A stretch of 64,000 nucleotides of DNA from NCBI RefSeq assembly GCF_004310865.1, contig NZ_SIXI01000003.1, forward strand, positions 490,492 to 554,491, in the 5' to 3' direction. This document shows, piece after piece, positions 53,534 through 64,000 of the stretch. Position 1 is the stretch's first letter. Each line of letters begins with the position of its first letter. Source of the stretch: Aquabacterium lacunae. GTDB lineage: Bacteria; Pseudomonadota; Gammaproteobacteria; Burkholderiales; Burkholderiaceae_C. The notes beneath the pieces are model-generated. The model was not told the origin of the DNA. It saw only the letters and a program-made list of their open reading frames with translations, and did not search any database. Made by a program: the position numbers and the translations under genes.

Positions 53534-55150
53534 TCAGGCCGCATGCGCCAGTGTGTCAGCGCCATCGCCCAGTTGCCGCATGACCGCCATTTCCTGACCT
53601 TCCAGCAAATGGCGCGGGTCGATGAGCATCACCAGGCGCTTGTCGCCATCCAGCTTGGCCACCTGCTGGATCAGTCGCGTCTGCTCGGCCGACAAAGCCG
53701 GGGCCTGCGTGATGTGCGCGCGCGGAATGCGAAGCACCTCGGCCACCGAATCCACGATGAAGCCCGTGCGCAGCCCGCCCAGCAGATAGACCATGATGCG
53801 CTGGCCCTCGTGGCGCTCGATGGCATCGAGCCCCAGCCGCTTGCGCTGGTCGATCACCGGCAGCACTGTGCCTCGCAGGTTGATCACCCCCTCCACGAAG
53901 TGGGGCGTCTTGGGCACTCGCGTCAGCACCTCGGGCACCCGCACGATCTCCTGCACCGACATGATCGGCACGCCGAACTCTTCAGCGCCCAGTCGGAAGA
54001 TCACGGCCTGGATGTCGTCGTCGTCCGTGCTGAGGTCTTCGTTGTCATCGCGCATCGCAGCATCCTTGTTGTCAGGGCCCTGGGCAGAGGTGTCGCCCAC
54101 ATCGGCTGCAGCCTGAAGGGCATCCAGCCCCAGCAGGCGATCGGTCGCAATGATCGACACCAGCCGCTTGCCATCGTCCAGCCGACAAATCCTGGAAAAC
54201 TCGTCCAGGCTGTGGTCGGCCGCCAGAATCCCCGGCATCGGGTCGGCCTGCGACAACGGCACGCTCATCACTTCCTTGACCGCATCCGTCACCAGCCCCA
54301 CCTGACGCCCATCGGGCAAGGCCACCACCACGATGCGGTGCTGCTCGCTCAATCCGTCGTCACTCAGCCCGAACAGACTGCGCAGGCTCACCAGCGGCAA
54401 CAGTCGGTCACGCAGAGAGATCAGCCCCAGCACGTGGTAAGGCGCATTGGGCACCGCCGTGATGCGCTCGGGCACCTGCACGATCTCCTGCACTGCGGCA
54501 ATGTCGATGGCGTACTCCTGACCGGCCACGGCAAACGACACCAGGCGCAACTCCTCGCTGTCGCGTGCATCATCGGCCGGCTCATCCATGCGCGTGTCGC
54601 CAGCGCCGCCGTTGCCCTCGTAGCCCGAGCGTCCGGCTCCCACACCGGCGAACTGCCCGTCCACCAGTTTCTCGAAGTCCAGCGTCAACAGCATCTCGGG
54701 CTTGCCATCGGCCCCCGTCTGCTTGATCACCCCGGTCAGGTACTCGCCGGCCACCACGGACCGGATGGCATCGGCCGACTCGATCTGGCTGGGCTCCACG
54801 CTCACCACACTGGCCACACGGTCTACCACGAAGCCCAGCGGTTGCCCCAAGTTGATCACCAGCGCTCGCGTGGAATCATCATGCGGCTGCTCGCCACACC
54901 CGAACATCCGCCGCAGGCTGATGATCGGCAACACACGCCCGCGCAGGTTCGACAGCCCGTCGAGTGTGGCAGGTGCCAGCGGCAATCGGGCCACGTCCGG
55001 CACTCGGATGATCTCCTGTACCGGCCCCATGGGCACCGCAAACAACTCACCCGCCACCTGGAAGGTCACGAACTGGTTGTCCTGCAGTCGCCCGTCTTCG
55101 GCATCACCGTCTCCGGTGGCGCCCACTTCCTCGGAAAGGATGGCACTCAC
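53534..55150 (-). CDS. Triple CheW-domain protein
   Basis: A 538-residue protein made of three tandem CheW domains: about residues 25-165 (FVTFQVAGELFAVPMG), 195-340 (LVSFAVAGQEYAIDIA) and 375-520 (AVIFRLGAEEFGVPIM). Each has the VQEI(I/V) RVP/QVP strand and a LRGRVLP-, LRDRLLP- or LRGTVLP-type loop that contacts receptors and CheA. A normal CheW is one domain of about 160 residues. Linkers are acidic. Start is GTG 55150 with GGAG seven bases upstream. No separate cheW occurs in the window, so this fusion is the only coupling protein seen. Confidence 0.93.
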   Translation of the reverse strand: MSAILSEEVGATGDGDAEDGRLQDNQFVTFQVAGELFAVPMGPVQEIIRVPDVARLPLAPATLDGLSNLRGRVLPIISLRRMFGCGEQPHDDSTRALVINLGQPLGFVVDRVASVVSVEPSQIESADAIRSVVAGEYLTGVIKQTGADGKPEMLLTLDFEKLVDGQFAGVGAGRSGYEGNGGAGDTRMDEPADDARDSEELRLVSFAVAGQEYAIDIAAVQEIVQVPERITAVPNAPYHVLGLISLRDRLLPLVSLRSLFGLSDDGLSEQHRIVVVALPDGRQVGLVTDAVKEVMSVPLSQADPMPGILAADHSLDEFSRICRLDDGKRLVSIIATDRLLGLDALQAAADVGDTSAQGPDNKDAAMRDDNEDLSTDDDDIQAVIFRLGAEEFGVPIMSVQEIVRVPEVLTRVPKTPHFVEGVINLRGTVLPVIDQRKRLGLDAIERHEGQRIMVYLLGGLRTGFIVDSVAEVLRIPRAHITQAPALSAEQTRLIQQVAKLDGDKRLVMLIDPRHLLEGQEMAVMRQLGDGADTLAHAA

Positions 55151-55189
55151 GGCGCATCTCCTTGTTCAAGGTCACGGTGGCACGGCCCT

Positions 55190-57121
55190 TCAGGAGCCGC
55201 TCTGCAGTTCGTCGGCCAGCGACGCGATCTCTTCGATCGCAGCGGCCAGCTCTTCGGCGCCTTGCGACTGCTGCCGCGCAGCCGCAGCAGCCTGCTCAGC
55301 GGCCTTTTCGGCCTCCTGCGCAGCACCCGACACCTGCTCCACACCCACCTTCACCTGCGACAGGGCCGTGACGATCTCCTGTGCCGCAGAGGCCGCCGTC
55401 TGGTTGCCCTTCTGCACCTCGGCCACATCGCTTTCGATCTTGCCCAGCGATGCAGTGGTCGACTTGGCCTTCTCCACCTCGCTCAGCGCCGACGAGCTGA
55501 TCTCGACCAGGTCACGCCCCACCAGGGCAATCTGGTCCTGGATCGACTTCACCATGTCCTTGATGCGATCGGCGTTCTCAGCCGAATCGTGGGCCAGGTT
55601 GCGAATGTCGGTGGCCACCACCACGAATCCCTTGCCGTACTCGCCCGCGCGAGCCGCTTCGATCGATCCATTGACCGCCAGCATGTTGGTCTGGATCGAC
55701 ACCTGGGTGATCGCATCGACGATCTTGTCGATCTTGCGGGAGACCAGCTCCAGGTCCTTGATCTGGCGGATGCTGGCCTTGGTGGCTTCCACACTGTCCG
55801 AAATGCTTTTGATCAGGCCGTCCACCGCACGCTTGTTCTCCGTCATCAGGCTCTTGATGGTGCCTGCGCGCTCGTTGGCCTGGCTGGCGCGCTCTTCGGC
55901 CAGCTGCGCCCCGCGTTCAATCTGGCTGATGGCGGCGGCCGACTCGGCCGTGGCTGCTGCCTGGCTTTGAGCCCCTTTGCGGATCTGCTCCAGCGCCACC
56001 ATGATCTGGCTGGCCGACCGGTTGATCTCCTGCACCGCCGACGACAGCTCTTCGGCAGAACTCGCCACCTCCTCGGCGCTCTTGGCCACATCGGTCGAGT
56101 TCTTCAGATCGTCGGCGATCTCGGACAGGCTTTGCGCCGTCTGCTCGCATTCGGCCAGGGCAGCGGTCTGCTCACCCACGGTCTTGGACGCCTCTTCGCA
56201 CGCCGCAGATTGCTCCGACGACGCAGCGGAAATCTGCTCGGCCCCCTTCAGCGCCTGCTGTGCCGCCACATTGCTCTGCGTGGCAGCCGACGCAATCTCT
56301 TCGGCCCCACCGGCGATCAGGGCAGCGTCGGCCGAAATGCGCTGAAGCTGCTCCAGGATGATGTCGGTCTTCTCGACCTCTTCCTTCACAGCCGTGGCCG
56401 ATTCATTGATACCCTCGGCGATCACCTTCACCTCGCCCTGGATCTGCCCCACCAGCTCCTGGATCTGCTTGGCGCTCTTCTCCGACGTCTCGGCCAGCGT
56501 GCGCACCTCATCGGCCACCACCGCGAAGCCCTTGCCATGCTTGCCAGCGCGCGCGGCCTCGATGGCGGCGTTCAGCGCCAGCAAGTTGGTCTGATCCGCA
56601 ATACGGGCCACAGCCTTCACGATGTCACCGATGTTGGCTGCCTGGCGCTCCAGCTCGGCCACCATGCGCACCGACTCGGCCTGCCGGTCGGCGGCCACCG
56701 CCACGTTGGTCACGGTCGACTTGACCTCCAGATTGATCGTCGCAGCGAGCGCCTGCATGCCCAAGGCCATGTCCTTGGCCATGGATACAGCCGACAACTG
56801 GCGGGTGATCGCACCGGCCACCTGGGTGATGGCGGCCAGCGATTCCTGGGCTGCTCCGGCAGCCTCTTCAGCTCCGGTGGCGATCTGCTCGGTCGCACGG
56901 CGCAACTCCTCCGCAGCCGATGAAGATTCATTGATACCAGCGGCCAGCTGGCTGGTGGCTGCAGCCACCCGTTCAGCAGCCTGCTGCTGCTTGGCCAGCG
57001 TGCGCGCACGCTTGCGCTGCGCATCGGCATCTCGGGCCACGGTCTTGTTGACCACGCCTGCCACGGCGTGCAGGGCCACCGACGAATCGTCCCCGCTGCG
57101 GGGCTTGCGAACCAGCGACAT
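55190..57121 (-). CDS. Soluble chemoreceptor with two signalling tips
   Basis: A 643-residue coiled-coil protein with no membrane segment and no recognised sensor domain. It contains two complete receptor hairpin tips: one near residue 175 ([20 protein letters not shown], then [20 protein letters not shown]) and one near 475 ([20 protein letters not shown], then [20 protein letters not shown]). The second copy has diverged. The N-terminus ([16 protein letters not shown]) is short and basic. Methylation-type Glu/Gln sites are plausible but not mapped. ATG 57121 has AGGAG six bases upstream. It begins the chemosensory operon, behind a candidate FliA promoter. Confidence 0.9.
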   Translation of the reverse strand: MSLVRKPRSGDDSSVALHAVAGVVNKTVARDADAQRKRARTLAKQQQAAERVAAATSQLAAGINESSSAAEELRRATEQIATGAEEAAGAAQESLAAITQVAGAITRQLSAVSMAKDMALGMQALAATINLEVKSTVTNVAVAADRQAESVRMVAELERQAANIGDIVKAVARIADQTNLLALNAAIEAARAGKHGKGFAVVADEVRTLAETSEKSAKQIQELVGQIQGEVKVIAEGINESATAVKEEVEKTDIILEQLQRISADAALIAGGAEEIASAATQSNVAAQQALKGAEQISAASSEQSAACEEASKTVGEQTAALAECEQTAQSLSEIADDLKNSTDVAKSAEEVASSAEELSSAVQEINRSASQIMVALEQIRKGAQSQAAATAESAAAISQIERGAQLAEERASQANERAGTIKSLMTENKRAVDGLIKSISDSVEATKASIRQIKDLELVSRKIDKIVDAITQVSIQTNMLAVNGSIEAARAGEYGKGFVVVATDIRNLAHDSAENADRIKDMVKSIQDQIALVGRDLVEISSSALSEVEKAKSTTASLGKIESDVAEVQKGNQTAASAAQEIVTALSQVKVGVEQVSGAAQEAEKAAEQAAAAARQQSQGAEELAAAIEEIASLADELQSGS

Positions 57122-57427
57122 ATGAGCTCTCCTTGAGCATCCGTTGCATGCTTGGGCAAGTCGGCATCCGCCGACCGCCCGCCTAGACTCATTTCGGCGC
57201 GAGTTCGACAGGCTTGACTCGCCCCTTGCGGCTGAAAGCACCGCAAAAGGTCGGCATCAAAACCCGGATTGCCGCGCAGACAACAACGAGGTTAGGAATA
57301 TTGAAACGGACGCAACAAGGTCAGACTTCACGGATAAAGCCTGAAGAAACCGGTCACATCATGAGAGCGTGCCACGTGCACGCAAGACTCCCGGGTCTCC
57401 ACCCGGGACAACAACACGAACAACGCC
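57122..57427. other. Gene-free region upstream of the chemosensory operon
   Basis: This 306-base gap lies between the operon start (57121) and the smg stop (57428). It holds the candidate FliA-type promoter at 57191-57217 and a GC-rich dyad CCCGGGT/ACCCGGG near 57389-57406 without a U tract. I see no gene in it. Confidence 0.6.
57191..57217 (-). promoter_or_regulatory. Candidate sigma-28 (FliA) promoter for the chemosensory operon
   Basis: On the minus strand TCAA (57214-57217), 15 bases, then GCCGAAAT (57191-57198). The consensus is TAAA-N15-GCCGATAA, so 3 of 4 and 6 of 8 bases match with exact spacing. The start would be near 57185, 64 bases before the ATG. If real, the cluster is switched on with late flagellar genes. 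Confidence 0.42.
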
Positions 57428-57871
57428 TCACTGCACGCAAGCAGTGGGCTCGGAAACGACGAACTCCCACAAGTCGTTCTCCGCAAACCGCCCGGACACC
57501 CAAAAAGCCAGGTGGATCAGCACCCGCAGCGCTTCCGCATCAACCGGGTCGTCTGTGCGCAGCACAATGGATTCCAGCACCCATTCACGCTGCACGGCAT
57601 CGAGCAGACCACTTTGGACAATCTGCCCCCACAGCGCAAGCGCGTCTGACTCAAGTGCTTCGATCTCAACGGGGGTCAACACGCGCATCCCGCGCACCTC
57701 AGTGGGCATCAAGGCCCAACTGATCGCTGCGCCGTCCAGAAACCCAAGCGCAGCCTCGACCTCAGGCCCCTCGAAGCCTGCAGCCACCATCTTCTTGTGC
57801 AAAAGCTCGCGCCCAGGCAAAGCGCCTGGGTGCCAATAACTTTCACAAACAAAAGACAAAGCGTCAAACAT
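57428..57871 (-). CDS. smg: Smg family protein (DUF494)
   Basis: A 147-residue cytoplasmic protein of the Smg/DUF494 family. It starts MFDALSFVCESYWHPGALPG, then AAGFEGPEVEAALGFLDG, and the later REWVLESIVLRTDDPVDAEALRVL block. Smg genes usually sit with dprA or fmt; here it is directly after an rRNA operon, on the same strand, past its terminator. Its function is not known. ATG 57871 is the family start; the longer frame runs into the terminator hairpin. Confidence 0.88.
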   Translation of the reverse strand: MFDALSFVCESYWHPGALPGRELLHKKMVAAGFEGPEVEAALGFLDGAAISWALMPTEVRGMRVLTPVEIEALESDALALWGQIVQSGLLDAVQREWVLESIVLRTDDPVDAEALRVLIHLAFWVSGRFAENDLWEFVVSEPTACVQ

Positions 57872-57885
57872 CTGGGAATCTAAAA

Positions 57886-58012
57886 AGCAAAAAGCCCTCG
57901 TCAAACTTAGGTATTTTGACGAGGGCTTGGGCATTGATTAGCCTGACGATGTCCTACTTTCACACGGGAATCCGCACTATCATCGGCGCTGAGTCGTTTC
58001 ACTGTCCTGTTC
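57886..58012 (-). repeat. Direct repeat, copy 1 (terminator plus 5S)
   Basis: The 127 bases from 57886 to 58012 are identical to 63874-64000 as read by eye, offset 5988 bases. They cover the rRNA terminator and the first part of the 5S gene. The match probably goes on past the right edge. Confidence 0.92.
57889..57926 (-). terminator. Intrinsic terminator of the rRNA operon
   Basis: On the minus strand GCCCTCGTCAAA ... TTTGACGAGGGC (12-bp arms within 57894-57926) is followed by five U. It ends the 16S-23S-5S transcript just before smg. Confidence 0.93.
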
Positions 58013-58054
58013 GGGATGGGAAGGAGTGGGACCAACTCGCTATGGTCATCAGGC
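57941..58054 (-). rRNA. rrf: 5S ribosomal RNA
   Basis: About 114 nt. The minus-strand ends GCCTGATGACC and GTCAGGC pair as the closing helix. The inner CCCATCCCGAACAGGACAGTGAAACG stretch is standard 5S (quoted in part here: CCCATCCCGAAC). It is the last gene of the operon. Confidence 0.96.
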
Positions 58055-58315
58055 TGAACTGGTGAGTGTACTGCCTTGGGGCAGTTCACTGGCATGCGTA
58101 TCAGCTTGGGCTGTGGGCTCGGGGTCGGTGTCATGCACTGACCTTTGCGCTCACAGTCGAGCGTTCAAATCTGTAGAGTCTTATCAGCTGTTGTCAGACG
58201 ATTGCTCACGTCTTCGATGTCACTTCTTCACCTTCGAGAAGTCGACTAACGTGCAGTCTTTGAATGTCCTGACCACGATGGTCCAGGCTGCGCCTGTCAT
58301 CGGATCAAAGTTATA

Positions 58316-61193
<2,878 letters not shown>

Positions 61194-61405
61194 CTATAAC
61201 TTTGAACCCTGCAGCTTTCGCTGCAGGCAAGTCAGAGTTCAAGGACTGCTTTGAGCGCCTGGAACTTCTTCCAGGCACGCGTTATTCGCCTTCTCTTTTG
61301 ATGAATCATTCATCAAAGTTTGGTGACGCAATCATCTGATTGCTGGTGGCACGGTGCCAATTCCGTAGAACTGACTTTCCACCAGCAATGCTGATTCGAC
61401 TCTAC

Positions 61406-61420
61406 AAATTTTTAAAGAGC
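61406..61420 (-). promoter_or_regulatory. BoxA antitermination site in the 16S-23S spacer
   Basis: Minus strand GCTCTTTAAAAATTT, close to the rrn BoxA consensus TGCTCTTTAA. It lies 213 bases upstream of the 23S 5' end and after tRNA-Ala, the usual place for spacer antitermination (NusB/NusE binding). The spacer from 61194 to 61510 holds no other gene. Confidence 0.7.
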
Positions 61421-61510
61421 AGCGCGGCAACTTCTTGGAAGCTGCTGCAAACACAAACACTGTTCAATCCAGTGTTTGTGTTTGCAACCTTCATGGGTGC
61501 AGTGAATCAA

Positions 61511-61586
61511 TGGTGGAGGATGACGGGATCGAACCGACGACCCCCTGCTTGCAAAGCAGGTGCTCTCCCAGCTGAGCTAATCCCCC
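61511..61586 (-). tRNA. tRNA-Ala (TGC)
   Basis: 76 nt with encoded CCA. Acceptor GGGGGAT pairs with the 3' end ATCCTCC (G-U allowed), D-arm AGCTCAGCTGGGAGAGC, anticodon loop CTTTGCAAG with TGC, T-arm with GGTTCGATCC. Located in the 16S-23S spacer, downstream of tRNA-Ile in transcription order. Confidence 0.97.
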
Positions 61587-61708
61587 CTTGGCTGCACCAT
61601 GCTGCGTTGCTCGGCCGCTTGCATAGCGATGCTATGCAGCACAACCTCGCGCCTTGCCTGGCACACCCAACGACGCGCGACCAACAGGTCCGGTCGTTCC
61701 TGACAACT

Positions 61709-61785
61709 TGGTGGGTCTGGTTGGATTCGAACCAACGACCCCCGCCTTATCAAGACGGTGCTCTAACCGACTGAGCTACAGACCC
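61709..61785 (-). tRNA. tRNA-Ile (GAT)
   Basis: 77 nt with encoded CCA. Acceptor GGGTCTG pairs with CAGACCC, anticodon loop CTTGATAAG with GAT, T-arm GTTGGTTCGAATCCAAC. It is the first tRNA after 16S in the spacer. Confidence 0.97.
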
Positions 61786-61867
61786 AACTGTCTTCACTCT
61801 GCGCTCTCAATCAACAGCCGATAAGTGTGGATGCCTGGCACGCGTATCTCACAGCGTGTGCATTTTC

Positions 61868-63400
<1,533 letters not shown>

Positions 63401-63560
63401 ATCTCTGCAAATAAAAAAACTCATCTCGGAATCGATCGAAGATTAGCATTAGCTTATCTTTAATCTCTTCATGAGTATTTGGCACCGCATCAAACAAATC
63501 CCGAAGAATCTGCCTGACGCCACTGCTTGGCAGCGCACCAAACACCCACGCTTATCGGCT

Positions 63561-63578
63561 GTTAATTTTTAAAGAACT
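63561..63578 (-). promoter_or_regulatory. Leader BoxA-like antitermination site
   Basis: Minus strand GTTCTTTAAAAATTAAC in the 16S leader, about 160 bases upstream of the 16S 5' end. It matches the core CTTTAA of BoxA. Together with the spacer copy it would prevent premature termination of the rRNA transcript. Confidence 0.65.
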
Positions 63579-63643
63579 GTTTCGCTTTCTCGACCACCGC
63601 CTTGCTGCTTTGTCTGCAGCGCCGTGATCAGCGAAGAGGCAAG

Positions 63644-63672
63644 ACTTTATCTCGTCTTGACCATCTTGTCAA
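63644..63672 (-). promoter_or_regulatory. rRNA operon promoter P1-like
   Basis: On the minus strand -35 TTGACA (63667-63672, perfect), 17-bp spacer, -10 TAAAGT (63644-63649). An A-rich stretch (TTTGAAAAAAC) just upstream resembles an UP element. The transcript would start near 63637, about 237 bases before 16S. Confidence 0.88.
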
Positions 63673-63842
63673 GCGCTTTGCTGGAGTTTTTTCAAATCAC
63701 CGCGAAGATCACTTCAAAAGATGGCTCTTGCTTGACCCACAACTGGCCCGACTGGGGCCCAGTGTGCCCCGCGCTATGCGCCAGGCTGTGCGGTCGCAAG
63801 ACCTGCTCGATTGCTGTGCGCAATGCACCTGTTTCTCAACCC

Positions 63843-63857
63843 CTGGCAACTTGCCAG
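63843..63857. repeat. Perfect short palindrome between tandem rRNA units
   Basis: CTGGCAA-C-TTGCCAG, 7-bp arms around one base, between the terminator of the upstream rRNA unit and the promoter at 63672. It could be a protein-binding site; no named motif is recognised. Confidence 0.45.
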
Positions 63858-63876
63858 CGCTCCATACAGAGGGAGC

Positions 63877-63914
63877 AAAAAGCCCTCGTCAAACTTAGGT
63901 ATTTTGACGAGGGC
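63877..63914 (-). terminator. Intrinsic terminator of the upstream rRNA unit
   Basis: Same hairpin as at 57889-57926: GCCCTCGTCAAA/TTTGACGAGGGC followed by five U on the minus strand. It ends transcription coming from the 5S gene at the right edge, about 205 bases before the next rRNA promoter. Confidence 0.92.
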
Positions 63915-63928
63915 TTGGGCATTGATTA

Positions 63929-64000
63929 GCCTGACGATGTCCTACTTTCACACGGGAATCCGCACTATCATCGGCGCTGAGTCGTTTCACTGTCCTGTTC
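63929..64000 (-). rRNA. rrf: 5S ribosomal RNA, second copy, partial
   Basis: 72 bases of a second 5S gene, identical over this length to the copy at 57941-58012. Its 5' half lies outside the window. Confidence 0.94.

Larger units (their letters stand above)
63874..64000 (-). repeat. Direct repeat, copy 2 (terminator plus 5S)
   Basis: Identical to 57886-58012 and cut by the right edge of the window. It marks the 3' end of another rRNA unit lying to the right. Confidence 0.92.

Noticed and set aside
53258..56923. A 1221-codon open frame on the plus strand across the chemosensory genes
   Set aside because: It is antisense to three well-recognised genes, has a His/Gln/Arg/Leu-rich composition typical of GC-rich antisense frames, and resembles no family.
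57389..57406. CCCGGGT/ACCCGGG dyad after smg as a terminator
   Set aside because: No U tract follows on the minus strand, and the loop is only four bases; kept only as a note in the gap.

Overview
The window is GC-rich, gene-dense DNA from a betaproteobacterium of the order Burkholderiales. This follows from the rRNA operon layout (16S, tRNA-Ile, tRNA-Ala, 23S, 5S), the gene families, a PEP-CTERM protein, system II cytochrome c biogenesis and a full-length Sua5. The mix, including a PETase-like hydrolase, would suit the Rubrivivax/Leptothrix/Aquabacterium/Ideonella neighbourhood, but that placement is inference. No phage, transposase or CRISPR array was seen.

Left part (1-14.3 kb) is mostly housekeeping: a cut-off VanZ-like gene, hemJ and hemB divergent around a likely small RNA, a CorA-type Mg transporter, a Tat-exported Fe superoxide dismutase, the operon tsaB-rimI-udg, dacB coupled to a SemiSWEET transporter, a degenerate SGNH lipoprotein, purE-purK-sua5, a thioredoxin/TPR chaperone (CnoX type) and a PEP-CTERM protein.

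The 14.3-26 kb part holds a sulfurtransferase, then a secreted PETase-like polyester hydrolase, a nitrilase-family amidase and a periplasmic quinoprotein resembling polyvinyl-alcohol dehydrogenase. These are followed by a Cache protein with a chemoreceptor, and by ccsB-resB with a diheme cytochrome c.

The 26-46 kb part holds engB, purC, a glutathione transferase, an RsbQ-like hydrolase translationally coupled to a PAS hybrid kinase, a secreted lipase without its foldase, fba, a second hybrid kinase, a FeeM-like acyltransferase, pyk, a PaaX-type regulator/hydrolase/AraC regulator/two PF10118-type proteins locus, pgk, and azlCD.

The 46-57 kb part is a compact minus-strand chemosensory operon with unusual parts: a soluble receptor with two signalling tips, a protein made of three CheW domains, CheB, a HEAT-repeat protein, CheR, a CheY-like receiver, CheA, a STAS-like protein, a second CheY-like receiver, and a short membrane receptor-like protein with a CheZ-like motif. 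A candidate FliA-type promoter lies in front. This is the most unusual multi-gene system in the window.

The right end (57.4-64 kb) has smg and a complete rRNA operon on the minus strand. An identical terminator plus 5S gene begins again at the right edge, which indicates a tandem second rRNA operon or at least a duplicated 5S unit.
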